Shown here piece by piece: positions 24,001 through 39,000 of a stretch of 64,000 bases of DNA (position 1 is the first letter of the stretch; each line of letters starts with the position of its first letter). The notes beneath the pieces are model-generated. The model made no database searches. It was not told the origin of the DNA and saw only the letters and a list, made by a program, of their open reading frames with translations. The position numbers and the translations under genes are program-made. The stretch lies in assembly GCA_948146395.1 (NCBI GenBank), contig OX411543.1, forward strand, positions 61,617,676 through 61,681,675. Direction: 5' to 3'. This DNA comes from Fragum whitleyi. Taxonomy: Eukaryota; Mollusca; Bivalvia; Cardiida; Cardiidae.

Positions 24001-27000
24001 TTAACCCTTTGCTGTTTAATCCCTGCTTTTTACATGCCTGTGATTTTATGATTGAGAAAACATTGTGAAAAAAGAAGAAATTGCTTCTGACAAGCAATTT
24101 CTTCTTTTTCCACACTATTTTCTACCTAGTTGCGATAACGTACCCCCTTTCCTTTTGATAGTCTGATGTGGGATGGGGTTACGACGCGTTCCCTCTTTGT
24201 TCTATATTGCAGGGCCCGGAGTGATTCACTACTGGCCTTTTAAGGTCAATTTTTGGAATATGTGTTAATTCTAAACACACCATTTTGCATTCTAAACCTA
24301 CCTTAGTAGTTTATTTATAAGTCCCAATAAAAATTTATCTGCACAAATTTAAATATCCCAAGAATTTCACATTTAATTAGTACCACTGTCTGAAAATCGT
24401 ACTTTTTCCTTCAAAGTCAGCCATTTTGGTTTGATGTTATTGAAACTCTCGTGAGTTCTCCCGTTTCCCGCCAAAATTCAGCTAATGAAAAATCAGGTCA
24501 CCATATTTGGGAGTCGTAGTATTTTTTGTAAACAAACTCGCTTTGATCATTATAAAAGATGAAAATTAAATGAAAAGTTTTGTAAAGTCACTTAAATTGG
24601 TAAGATAGTAGATAGATACAGGCTACTAGATGCTTCAAATTCGCAAAGGTTTTGAAAGGTAGGTAAAAATAGCTACTATACTTTTTACCCAGCACCTGTT
24701 TTGACAGCATGGAATTAGTAAACAAAGTGACGTCAAAATAAATCACATGATCAACATAACTATCATGGCCTCCAAACTTTGAAAATTTGAACAATTGAAA
24801 AAGAAAACACTTTTTTAAGAAAAATATAAGTGATGTATCGGTTCCTGTAACATTATTTGCTTTCAAAACTTAGGTAAGTATGACATTAGATCTTAAATGA
24901 CCTCTCAGTTTGAAAAACATAAACTTGATAACTGCAACAAAAAACAAATAGGGTGGAAATTGTAGCCCTCGACCGGCTACCCTACTGAATGGTTATTTTT
25001 TAAATTAAATCCACTTTTAATTTTCGTCTTTTAATTTTCGTCTGCAAAACCTTTGAATTTGGACAGGTCCAAAATTTTGTAAAACAGGAAAGGGTTAATA
25101 AATTCGTTATTCAATGACCACTCATTCATTATCCTCTATTTAAATATTTTACAGGAAGTGACACCAAATTTGAACCAGCCTTCTGACCTGAGTGAAGCTG
25201 TGGTAGCCCTGATATTTACTGAAAACAAGGAAGATAAAAATGGGTAAGTTTGATGTAGAAAAAAAAACGATGAGCCTTTGTTTTACATTTCAATCTATAA
25301 TGCTTGTGAATAAGGACATCCACACATTGCAATAAAAGATTTCTAGAATGTTTCAAGAAATTTGGATTTTAGCTTTCCACAGGGTACATTGTGTTTTTCG
25401 TAATGAAACTGTATATATACATAAGTGTTGGTGTCTATGGTCAAAAGGTTGAGTGTTGGCTTCTTGACCAAGAAGTCCAGAGTTTGGTCCCCAGGAGCTG
25501 CTATCGATCTTGTTTCTTTCCTTGTCCCACACCTTTAGGTCATTCGGAACATCACTCAGCCGTTTCCGTAAACTGCAACTGACCTCAGATGGGTATGAAA
25601 CAAAATTGTGCATTTTGTTAGCTGGAAACAGTGTAAGAAAAACTAGCGGAAACAACCAGCGCTATCTTTAGATTGATATTTTTTGCAGTAAATAAAGGCT
25701 GAAAAATCTTTATTTTTGAAAATGACAAATCATTCTCGAATGTACAGAATTTTTAGCTGTTATTCAAGAATCAAAAGATATTTATGTAAGGAAACGATGG
25801 TTTCATGTCATTGACTTAAACGAGTAGCTTTGATGATGTAGAATGTTTTCACTCAAAGTTTCGAGGACTAACTCGGTTTTAACTGATGTCATCGAGCTTT
25901 TCCAAGGTTTTCTTGTAATTTAAGAAATAGTCTGACTATGTACATCTGAGGTTGAATGTGAGATTAGCCGAGTGGTGTTCGGAATGACCTTTAGATGCGA
26001 GTACTGGTTTATTTCCTGGAAGCAGAATTGAGCTGGATGAATCTATAAGTTGTAAGAACCAAAGATACTGAAAAGAGGGAGTAAAGCCAGCCCTAGTTCA
26101 CCAAGCTGTAAAATTGGGTGACAGTGGATTTAAACCACTGCCTCTCTCTCAGGGACGAGAAAACATCAGGATTGAGTGTTCGAGAGCGATTCTATTAGCT
26201 TAAGCTTTTGTCGCAATCAAACTAAAATAAATAAGTATAAACTAAAGCCAGTCTAAAATCTTTATTCCTCATTGAAATCCTATGTGGTGGATACTCATTT
26301 GAATTGTCTCAAAGAGACAATTCAAATTGGTACCAACATCGTAGGATGTGTCCATGTAAGATAGAAATGTTTCGATTTGAAATCCAAAATACTCTCTCTA
26401 TCTGTAGCTCTGAGAACTTGTATCCTAACCAATGTGAAATAAATAGGTTTAAACTAAGCTGACCTGAGTCTGTGCACATTGGAAGTTGTTGGTATATTTT
26501 AGACAAAAGCTAGAATGAAAGTCTTGTGATGTTAAGGATTAATTGCCACTTTGTTAGAGTAATAAACATGCTTGGCTAATGATTCAGAAGTCAATCGTAA
26601 AACCATATAGATCCACAAGTTTAAGTGAGGGATCAAAGGTCAATTATACCTTTACAGGTATAGACAAAAATGACCTTTGATCCCTCACTTAAAATTGTAT
26701 ATCTATACCTTAGTTAATGCTGAAACATGAGAGAGACAACATATAAATACTAAGGTGAAAACTGGCATTTTATTTACCTGTGTCTTGAATATGGAAAAAT
26801 TGAGAATTGTTTCAAATGTTTTATCAAAAATGAAATTGAAAAAAGGTGCTGAAGTCAGGACACACAAAAAAACGTCTAAACCAGGGTTAACAGAGTGAAA
26901 AGGATTAACTGAGATAATATCAAAAGTTTGGATGGTGCTTATACTGTTATGCTCAGTACTGTTACGGCTTTGTTGTTTATCCACAAGAATAAACGTCCTA

Positions 27001-30000
27001 GTAATTTCATATCCAACAAGGATTATGAAGGTAAAAATTGAAATTGCTTGTAAGAAGCAATTTCTCCTTTTCCCACAATATTTTTCATCAACATAGGAAG
27101 GTTTCCTTTCAAATTTCACCCAAATGAGGAAGGGTTTAGCAGCAACAGTATTTTTAGCTCCACTGGCAGAAGGCCAGCAAGCTAACTTCATAGTGGTTTG
27201 TCCATAATTTGTCCTTGCATAACCCTTTTCTTTAGAAAATCTTCTCCTCAAAGTAAATGAGCTGATTTTAAAGGAACTGTGCTGAAATATTCCTTGGAAG
27301 ACCCTTTACTTAAATTGTTGAAGAAATTCTGATTTAACTCCAAATAATGGTTGAGGCTTATTTTCACATTTACTATTTTAAAATCTTCTCCCAATTCATT
27401 GGACAGATTAACTTAACCCCTAGATTAACTTGGGATTAAAGTTCCTTGAGTGACCATTGTCTTAAATTCTTTAAAGAAGTTTTGAATTATTCCCAAAATA
27501 CAAAATACTGCCATAGGTATTTTCATATTAAATGTCTTCTCCCAAAACTGTTTAGAAAATTTCAACCAAATTTGGTCATATTTTTCATTGGGTCCATAGA
27601 ATCTTAGAGGCATGGCAAATATTCACTATTAAATTTGCAAAAAATCTTCTCAAAAACCATTTGCCCCATTTAAACCAAACTTGGCAGGAATTTATCCTTG
27701 TGTCTAATTCCCTCAAAGTTGTTTATAGAATTTGGATTGGTCCATAGATGTGGTTGCCTCTTTGTAAAGGTTCATGTAAGCTTCAATATTTGGCTGAATT
27801 TCTCATTGATACATATATTAATGCCAATGATGCAATGCAGGCTCTTTTGGGCCCTTGTGTTGTTCCAATTCAGGGTTTGACACTCCCATTTCAGAAAAAG
27901 GGCCCAGTGGACTTCTAAATTGTGACCCATCATGGAAAAAGGGACCATCTGGGTAGTGCAAAAAGTGTCGTCCCTAGTCAAAATTTTGCTATATTAATTA
28001 ATCTAGAATAATACATCTACCCACCTGTGAAAGAATTTTTTGAATGCGACCTATGGTTGGCCTTTACTAGAATCTATCTCTTTTTCAAATGTTGATTTTA
28101 CAAAGTCCATTTTTGGGTGACGGGTCACAATTATGAAATCAAGGAGTCCAATCTAAAAGCATGCAGACCAAATTCTGAACTAGAGAGAGAATACAGCGAA
28201 TAAGATGTAATTGCTTTTTACATGCTTTTTCTTCTTTTACACAATAGCTCTTACAAAATTTCAAGATGTGTCTTCTGTCAAAACTACTCGGAGATTTATA
28301 TTTAAATCACATATGCAGAAACAATTACATTTAATGGACAGATCTAAACTTGATGACTTAGAATGTGGAAGAAAAGTTTTTCTACTCTTTGCTTCAAGGC
28401 AAATAACTTGAGCCTGTGCGTGAGATTTCCAAACATTTCATTTATATACATAGAAAAGACTCAGACCAGCCTGTGCGGATGCATCCGCACAGTCTGACTA
28501 GAGTCTTCACTATGTGATTAATGGAAAGATAAGTCTCAAAGTACTTGTACACCATCAGATTACATTATATTTACAGTAGGTGGCCGACTACACTGTGCAA
28601 TGTTAGCACCTAACACATACAAAAATGTATTTCAAATTGTTAGAAATGTCACTCACAGGCTCACTTTCTATTTAGCTGTTCAGAGTTACTGGTCATCAAC
28701 TACCATGGAAGTCTCAGAAGTTATGCTGTAGACAGAGACAGTGGAATAGAACTACAACATAGTTACCTGTTTAACCAGAGATATCCTAGGGGAATCAGGT
28801 TGGTCATGAGTCCTAGGGCCAGAAATTATGATAAATGATTTCATGCTCAATTGAGAACTTATTCAAGCTTCAACTTGAGATTGAAGTTGATATTCTGAAC
28901 ATTGTAATGCTTCAATAAATGTATGTCCATAAGTGATGATATTAATAAGTTGTTACAAATAACAACTGATAATCTAATGTCAATTGTTTCTATAAATTTT
29001 TGTGCATTCTGGTTGGCTGAAAAATTGGTTTTATTTCTCAATTAAAACATTTTTGAATACGCAGCTATTTTGTAAGCTTCCACAAAAAGTAGTCCAATAA
29101 CCAATCCATTAATTTGAGGGTAAATCTTTACATTTTTGCTTCAAGAAATTAAAGTATAAGGTATGAAAGGACTTTTTGTTGATACATGGAGATATGAAAC
29201 TAAAAACCTAATCACACTTATTTATGAATCCACTTTGCAAATTCATAAAGTGTGAGAAGGTTTTAATTTCATACCGCAAATACTCTCTTCATCTCTTAAA
29301 TGAATATCATCATTTATGCTCATATATTTGTTGAAAGTCAAAGGGTGAAGAGATTTTCAGTTGAGTATAAAAATCTCTTGCCCTTATAGAGGGAGTGATA
29401 TCTAGGATATATACAGTCAGTAACATCATGAAATTGACATTTGTCTTGATCAAAACCATTCTTAATTGTTCACTCTTCGCTTCATTCATTCCAAACACTC
29501 ACTCAAACCATTCAGAAACAGTCCAAATAGACTACAAAAGATAAGACAAACAACTGCACTCAAAATATATATAGCTAGAAAAAATCCTGATTTTACTGAA
29601 AAAATTGAAAGTAAAAGTGTGTGATTGGTTCTTGAAGAAAAATGAAGCTATAGATAGAACTTGTATGTATATTTATCAAAGGGAGGTGATAAATACCACT
29701 TATTTTGTTCATCCTGAACAAATTTTGCGGTATTGAATTACCTCCCTTAAATTTTACTTAAAACTCATTACACTTGTATAATTTTGTTAAAAATTCATTC
29801 CAAAATCATTCAAATCATTCATTGTGTTAATTTTACTATGTTGTTAACAGTAAGTGCCACATTTTTAGCTCCACTGGCTGAAAGCCACTGGGGCTATTGT
29901 CATGGCGTTGTGTCCGTCGTGCGTCCGTCTGTCCGTGCGTCCGTGCGTCCGTGCGTGCGGTCGTTAACTTTTTCTTTAAAAATCTTCTTCTCAGAAACTA

Positions 30001-33000
30001 CTGGATGGATTTCAACCAAACTTCACAGGAATGATCCTGAGGTGACCCTCTTTCAAAGTTGTTCAAGAAATTTTGATCCAATGAAAAACATGGATTTAAT
30101 GGGCGTGGCTTATTTCCAAATATGGTAAAAAGTGACTTTTCTCAGGTTCTAATTGATGGATACCAATTAAATTTTACATGAATGATCCTTGGGTGACCCT
30201 TTATCAGTCTACAAAAAATTATTGAAATCGGATGAAAAATATGTATTTTATGGGCGGAGGTCATTTCTCTATATGTTATATAGTCGAAACTTTGAAAATC
30301 ATTTTCTCAGAATCTAACTGATAGATATCAACCAAATTTAATATGAATGATCCTTGGGTGACCCTTTATTAGTCTACAAAAAATTATTGAAATCGGATGA
30401 AAAATATGTATTTTATGGGCGGAGGTCATTTCTCTTTATGTTATATAGTGGAAACTTTGAAAATCATTTTCTCAGAATATAAGGGGTGGATATCAACCAA
30501 ATTTTACATGAATGATCCTTGTGTGACCCTTTATCAGTCTACCAAAAATTATTGCGATCGGATGAAAAATTTGTATTTTATGGGCGGAGGTCATTTCCAC
30601 TAAATGTTATATAGTGGAAACTTTGAAAATCATTTTCTCAGAATGTAACCAATGGATATCAATCAAACTTCATAAGTATGATCCTTGGCAGATCCATTAT
30701 CATGCAGCCAAAAATTATTGTCATTGGATGAAAAATATGTCTTTCATGGGTGGAAGTCATTTCTCTATATTTTATAATGTTGGAGACTTTAAAAATCATT
30801 TTTAACATCAGTAAAACCCAAAATATCTAAAAATCTAGTCAAAACTTAGATTCACTATTACAAGAAATTCAAGCCTGTGGAGCGACACAAGCCATTCATG
30901 GCTTTCTAGTTCTTTGATTACTAGGAAGCATTATTACCTAAATGGTGTAATGGGGGCAACTTAATAAAGGCAAATATGTTGAAATGAATGAAAGCAGGGT
31001 AAAATGTTTTGGTATTTTCACTGGTATGTCAAATGATATTAATCTTATCTCAAGCTTGTGAAAAAATAGTCCTTATTAATGATGGTTCATTTTTGTCTAC
31101 AGAAAGGATTTTTTTTCAAATTCCAAGCTTTTAGTCTTTGGCTCATAATATTTCCAGGGTTTTACCATGGTTTAAGCAATTCTGATTTAGCCCTAGAAAA
31201 TCTGCTATTGATCTTCTGCAGTATTGAGTTCTTGAGATAGAATGGATTTCAAATAACAAATAAATACAAGCTTTAAAGACATCTCAAGGAAAGTACAGGT
31301 TATGCTCAGGGATTGGAAATCTTCTATGTCAAACTTGACCATTACTAATCACATTTGCTTGATCAGAGCTACACAGAGGGGGTATTATTTTTGATTTCAA
31401 ATTGAATTATTTCAACTACACTTGCAAAAATTCTATATTGTGGATAGACATTTGAATTGTCTCGATGAGACAATTAAAATGACAACCCACAATATAGGTT
31501 TTCAATGAAATATAAAGATTTTAAACGGGCAATACCCCCTCTTTTCTCTTCCCCTGTTGATCTTTGAAAAAATTGAAATCATTGTTTGCGTTTAAATGTT
31601 GTCTAGTTGTGTGGAATACCATACAGAGGCGGGGCTACTGTATGTTGGTGGGTGTGGCCAGACAAATGAGGGAGTGTCTGAAGCCAGTAAGGAGGGATTA
31701 ACTGCCTGGAGACGGTTATCAGACTATCCCCATTATAAACTAGTTACAGATCTTTCTGAGGACCTGAGCAGGGTATGATTTATTTGACAGCAATTTGATG
31801 GAATAGTGTAACAGTGTAACTGCTTAATTGCTTATAGGCAGTTGCAACTTCTTGCAGTTGAGCCATCAAACTGGTTGTTTCATACTTTTCATTTATAGAA
31901 AGGACATAAAGATATATACTCAGTATATCTGATTGCATCCGTTAGTTTCACATTGTAAAAGATCAATTTTGATTGGGTGTTTTACTTGAATTTATACCTT
32001 AATTATCTTAAAGTGGTACAAAACGAGATATGTACATTTGGTAAAATTGTAAAATTGGCATTCACTTTAACAATTGATTGATTGAATGGAGTTTTACGCC
32101 GCTTTCAACATTTTTGCAGTTATATCGCAGCGGCTGGAGCACCTAACAATTGTTTTCTGGTATTTCTCTCACCAGTGCAACCATCATATTCTTTCCTAGC
32201 CTCCAGCTGCTATCTCACATAGGTCTACGATTATCAACCGATTGGTGAGAGACAAATAGTCGGAAAGAATGAGTGCCGCCGTCAGGGATAGAACCTGGGA
32301 CCTTTCGATTGACAGTCCTTTAAACCATTCTAATTAGCTCAAAGATCAGCCTACACATTTGTGCAGTCGGATCTTGGTATTTACCTACTGTTTTCAATTT
32401 TTAAACCAGAAAAATTAAAAGAAAAATCTTTTCCAAATAAACATTTAGGGCATCCAATGCTTACAGCACTTCAATTTTAATGTAATATTGCCTCCATTTT
32501 TATATAGATGAAGAGAATATTTGTAACCTGTCACTTGAAAAGGGACCATCTGGGAATTTTATAAAATAAATATTTGGAAAGAGATTGGTCCCAGCATAGG
32601 TCAATTTAAAGGCGCATTTGGTAAATAATTACTAGGAAGGTAGACAAATTATTCTAAATTCAAAAAATGTATCAATTGCAAGAAGTTTCAACTCTTAGGC
32701 AGTCTGCGCAAATCACACAGTCTGACCAGGGTTGACACTTTTTGCACTTCCCAGATGGTCCCTGTTCGCGTGACAGGTCACATTTCTGTTGTGTGATAAC
32801 AATTTAAGTTACTAAACCCTAAATATTGATAATATTGATAATTTTATTATAATTTGACACAACAAGTAACAATTGAAGATTTTGTGATATTTTTTTATCT
32901 TTAAACTATACAAATATCCATGTGATAACATCCCTTATGATATTTTTTATGATATCAAATGGATATTTTTAGAACAATCATAATGTGATTATTTTTAGAA

Positions 33001-36000
33001 ACTAATATTTCTGTTAGAAATATTGACAAAAACAAGGCAAATAGAGGTTATAAGATAAATATGGTAAGTACTTAGTGTATTGTATAAAAAAATATCTAAC
33101 TCAATTGTGGGAATTGATGAATGTCTCAGCAGAGCCTCGACAAATGATCAATTCTCTCAACCTCGTTAGATATTAATGTTCATACAAAACAAGAAGAGTT
33201 ATATATTACCATTTGACACATCAAGTAATAAGTAAAGATTCTGTGATATTTTTATTTTATCACTACTTTGTGCAAAAGTATGCAAAATTGTTGCTAAGCA
33301 AAATTTTATTCACGGAGGTATAAATGATAATATTAGGCTAATCAGAATCCATCCCTGCCTTTAGGATGACAAAACAGTGCAAACCGTTTACCAATTATAC
33401 CTGGATTTGCACAAAAGTGCACTTGCAAAGAAGGGTATAATTTGCAAACAGTTTGCACTGTTTTGTCAATTCTGAACACAGGGCTATATTTTGAAAGACA
33501 AAGCTAAAAATAGAATTCCCTCCTCAGTCTCACAAGGCCAGGTTCCTGAAGTTTCCAAGTTTGTCATACATGAAGGCAGACAATTTAGACGGTATATTCA
33601 AGATGAGCCTATCACCAAGTGGAAGATATCTAACAACTGTACACTATTCTGGCAGATTGAGTCTCTGGCTAGTCCCTGCTTTAAAACTCCATAAAACTTG
33701 GCCACATGATCAACAGGTGAGATGGATTAACTAAAAAATATGAGAACTAAGTTAATAAATTATAATGTTGCATGTTGCCTCAAAAAGAGATTTATTCATG
33801 TACTTGTACCGTGACATATTCTGTCCTATCACAACAATCAATAATGTATTGTGTTTATAATATATCTGTACTACAAGCTGGAGGTCTGAAAGCTTTAATT
33901 AAAATAATTAATTATCACATTATTATCGTATTATATTGGTGGCTCAGTGCAAAACAGTTGTAACTGCCTATATCTTTATAGGCAGTTGCAACTGTTTCAT
34001 GCTGAGCAATCGAGATGTGATTGCTGTCTTTGGGAATATATCAGAAATGTGAGAAATTATCGATCCAGGTCAGGCTGCATGTTTTAGCAGTCTGACACAG
34101 TTTCTATCTATTTGTGGGAATTTATTGTCTGAACTAGAATGACATTTGAGCTAGTGTGTGACATTTCCAACAATTTTACATGTGCGTAATAGACAAACAT
34201 TGAGCAACCTGGACAGCCACACAATGCAAAGATAATATTTTCTGACTGCCTAGAGAGGGCTTAAGACCTTTTCTATCTCCTGCAGGCATAGTGAAGACTC
34301 TGGTCAGCCTGTGTGGATTCACAGACTGACCTGAGGCTTTGCTTTGCACTTTTGTGATATTGTTGGAAATGTCACACACTAGCTCATTTGGTTTACCTCT
34401 ATTGGATCCAATCTCTTTTTAAACTGTACAGAACGAAGGCTACAAGATCTATAGTGAGGGTGTGTTTACTTTCTGTCTATCTGTCTTTTTTTCGTTGGCA
34501 CAATAATGTCCTTACATAATATCAGTTTCTCTTGAAACTTTCATGTGATGATTGCAGGGTCATAAGGATGATTGCTTTTGAAAATGGATCATCTGTGGTA
34601 TAACATGGGAAAAGGGGCCTTATAGTATTTCACTTAGGAGTTTCACTTAGTGCACCTGTTGAATATTAACATAACTGAGTACTCCCCTAGCTTTGAGACA
34701 TCGACGGCTCAGCGTGAAACAGTTGTAATTGCCTGTATGTTTATAGGCAGTTATAACTGTTTCACACTGAGCCATTGACTTGCATATTTATTTTCATTGT
34801 ATTTGACATTTTTCAGTATCTTTGATATATCCAGAATCTGCATGCATTCATTGAATCTTTGATTTAACATGTAATTTCACTAATGAAAGTTTGATCAATA
34901 TTATCAAAGCAATCTAAATGCATATACATGAATTTGAATAAATATTCCCTGTTTTTGTCTACAATTTTTAGCTCACCTGAGCACAAAGTTCTCAAGGTGA
35001 GCTATTATGATCGTACAATGTCCGTCGTCAGTCGTGCATCGTGCGACGTGCATCGTGTGTCATCTGTCGTCCACAATTTCTTTAAACATCTTCTCCTCCT
35101 AAACTGGTTGGCCAATCTTGATGAAACTTGGCAGGGATGTTCCTTGGGTCAAGCTCTACCAAAGTTGTTCAAATAAATAAAATCCACCCTTAACTTTACC
35201 TTTGCCCTTATCAAAAAGGGTTAAAATAAGAATATCTTCACTGAAATCAGAAGGCAGACAGCTTTCATATTTGGTATGTAGCATCTACTAGTTGACATCT
35301 TCCAAGTTTGTTCATATCAAGACCCTAGGGTCATATTTGGGCTTGGCCGGGCGCATCCCTTTTAGCTCCTCTGAGCACAAAGGGTGAGAAAAAAGAAAAC
35401 CTTCAAAAATCTTCTTCTCTAAAACCAGATGGCAGACAGCTTTCATATTTGGTATATAGCATCATCTAGTAGACCTCTACCAAGTTTGTTCATATCAAGA
35501 CCCTATGATCATATTTGGGTTCCAAGCTTAGTCAACCTTATAGTTATTCAGAATGTTCTTCAATGATCAATATAATTATAATTTCTTTATTGTCAAACAA
35601 AACAAAAAGCAACCAGTTCTTGTTTCATCTTGCATAACAGTAATCTAACACACATTTATAGACATAGGGGTATCAAACTCAGGTGAACAATTGAGATCTA
35701 CTTTAATCTTCATATTTATTATCTTGTTTGTAATTTTATGCTTTTTACAGCCATTTTGTGATGAATTCAGTCCAGAATTTACTGACAATCCCCAACTTAG
35801 AAAACAAGTGAAAGGTATGTGTATTCAATTAAAGCATCAGCTTTATTATATGGTTAATTCACGTTGTTTAGGGCGTTAACATTTGCAGAGACCCCAAAAA
35901 TAGTTTAAAGCATTTTGAGGGTCTCTGCAAATGTTAACCACCAAAAAATTGTTTATTGACACTATTATTGCATTAAAAGATAGATAAGAGTATAAATTCA

Positions 36001-39000
36001 AACCGAAATTGAAAAAAAGTTCATAGAAAGGATTTAAAACTACTACAAACTTACGAATATGCTGGAACAATTATATCATGCATTGTAAAAACCAAATCAC
36101 GGATATTCAGTAAAAAAGTAAAAAAGCTGGGTGTTAATGGCACGTGAATTTTTCTGATCAATCCACGTTTTCTCCCCTTAACGCCAGGGTTTTGTCTGTT
36201 AACACATGCCTTTAACGACCTGAAAACATACATTTTATGCAATGATAATCCTTAATCCCTATTTTGTAATAGAGAAAATTTTGTGGAAAACACCAAATTG
36301 TTTATAACTACTTGGATGATTTAATTTTAAATTGCTTGCTCTCTTCATCGTACACCCTTTGAATTTAGAGCAGTCAAAAATTTCAACAGGAATGAGTTCA
36401 AATATGTCTCTTTATATGGCTATCTTAAATAATTATTGGTGGTTTATCGAGAAATAACAGTAGGTTATTACTTTAATATCTCAACGCCAAACCAGTTAAA
36501 TTATTAAAAAGTTTCACTCTGTTTTTGTTCACCATATCCTATTTTACGTTATCTGAGAGGGGCCCAACAAACGCAATTTTAGTGGCGCCATGATGACCTT
36601 GCTTTGCAATCATGTGCAAAATTAGAAGTGCAGAATGTTTTTCTTGTCAACAGGCAGGATATCAATATATGCCTGCAGCTAAGACCATATCCAATACAGA
36701 CCTTGCAGAATGAACCAATATCTCGTTATTTTTGGTAACAAATGGTACTATCTATAGTAACAGATGTAATAATCAGCCAGATATTGATGTCTATCAACTG
36801 GTAAGTCTGCATCTGCCCTATAGGACAATACAACTGAACCAAACCCACCAATAATGAATCTTGATCTGGTTCATTATTAACCCTTTGCTGTTGAATCCCT
36901 GCTTTTTACGTGCCTGTGATTTTATGATTGAGAAAACATCGTGAAAAAAGAAGAAATTGCTCCTGACAAGCAATTTCTTCTTTTTCCACATTATTTTCTA
37001 TCCTACTGAATGGTTATTTTTCAAATTAAATCCACTTTAAATTTTTGTCTGCAAATTCTTTGAATTTGGACAGGTCCAAAATTTTGAAAAACGGGAAAGT
37101 GTTAAGGGAATATTTGAATACCTATAATATACTGTTATTGTGCATTGAACAAGGAAATGCTATTTATTTGCAGATTTGGTCAACACTAAGAATCTTCTAG
37201 ACATTAACTGGTGGTCAAATGAGGTAAATTATTAGAACTTTTTTGAATTCTTCAGATACCTTATGTTATATCTAGCCATTCTGATTTGACTTCTTTTTAT
37301 GCCCCCTCATGGATAAGATAGGTTACATATTGTTTTATCATTGTCCATCTGTCTGTCTGTCTGCAAAAATTAAAAAAAACCCAAAAAACTTTGCAAATGA
37401 CTTTAAGCCTTTTTAAGATACAATGTTCATATTTAGCAAGATGATAGATCTCAATGATATGCATCTGCTGGTAGCAAGGTCAATGTCATTATACAAGGCC
37501 ATTTGTCAAGGTCAAACTTTTGAAACTTCTGTTTCTGGATATTTATCTTTCACAAACTTAAATTGTTCAGAAATGCATAGAAATCAAAGGGCTGAAAGCA
37601 TAGGATTTCTGATTGTAAATCTAAGATTTCTTTTAGAAAAAGATTCATTAAAAGCTCTTGAATTACAGAGTGATGGACCTATATTAAACTCTAAATATGC
37701 AAGATGATAGAGAATAGATGGTTGGTGAATTCAGATGGAAAAGTTTATCTGGCAAGGCGTAGGAATTATCTGGTGAGCCGGAGGCGAACTGGATAAATCC
37801 GCAGCCGAGCCCGATAAACTTGTCCATCTCAAGTCATCTATCATCTATTCTATTTATCCTGTTACAATCATTCATTTATTCATTAATGGAAATATTATTT
37901 AATCCCTATTTACAACACTGATTGCTCATCATTGGGGTGAATGGGTGGATGAAATGGACTGTTTGCTTAAGATTAAAGAACTCGGTACTTGTAAGGGTAT
38001 CTGATGTCGTAGTAAAAAATAATTAACAAAGGAACAGTTAAGCAAAACACTTACATACCTCAATGATTAAGAAGATGCATATTTTGGGTGATTTTACATT
38101 CAACCGCCATCTCAACCGTCCATTTCGTACTCGAGTTTTGTTGTCATGCAGCTAAAAGCAAATCTCAATTCAATGCCTTCCTAGCTCATATTCAGAGGAT
38201 GGACATAGATTGAGATTAGATGCAAAGCTTCTATCTCTGAAATCCTTTCGGTCGATTGAAATCTGATTTGAATCCATCCAGATAAATGTTTAAAAATCCT
38301 GACAGCTTTTGAGGCTAAATGTAAACAGGCAAGTTAAGCTTTGTCTCAATTTTATATAGATAACATCATCAGTCATGTGCTACGTCATCGATGTTGTCGC
38401 GATTTGATTTTTATAAATAAAGGAATCAAGTGAATTTTCTTTTACGGAAAAAGAAACTCCAATTCAAAAGAAAAAATGAGTTACAGAAGACTCTTTTTCA
38501 GACCTAACAGCCACAAAAGAAGATCCAGCAGAGTCAAGTGACCAAGTGACATGATAAATCTGTCATGTGATCAATTGACCTGATATTTACAAGTTTATCA
38601 TACCCCTTTTTATCAAGCAATATTTATAGCTAGTGACAGGATAAATCTTCATCTTAGCCTCCTACCAGTTTACAATTTTATCCCATTTTTGCATTAGAGG
38701 AATATTACAACCATTTGTTTATCATGAATGATCTATAAATCTTTCCTTTTTGGAACAAAGATTGCTGAATTTTCATGCATGCTACTGCCACACATGTAAA
38801 TACAGCTTTGGGTATATATTTGATGAAAGATAAATCAATCTTGCTCTGAAACAAATAATTATTCTCTAAATTGATTGCTCAATGCAAAACAGTAGTAACT
38901 GTCTATACACATATAAGCAGTTTCCAACTGTTTTATGCTGAGCCATCAATATGTTCTTTTGTAGGCCATGATTCTTGCAAGAGGTACAGGGGCTGTCACA

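Noticed and set aside
26703..27251. 182-aa open frame on the - strand
   Set aside because: Its sequence comes from a TTAA-A-like palindromic fragment and an HH-a head; no domain and no conserved motif.
29784..30805. Open frames with repeated FMGGGHF peptides
   Set aside because: HH-a direct units read in frame; the second near-identical copy at 8.6 kb does not keep these frames open.
33491..33694. 67-aa open frame
   Set aside because: It is the wrong frame over NBAS exon 10.
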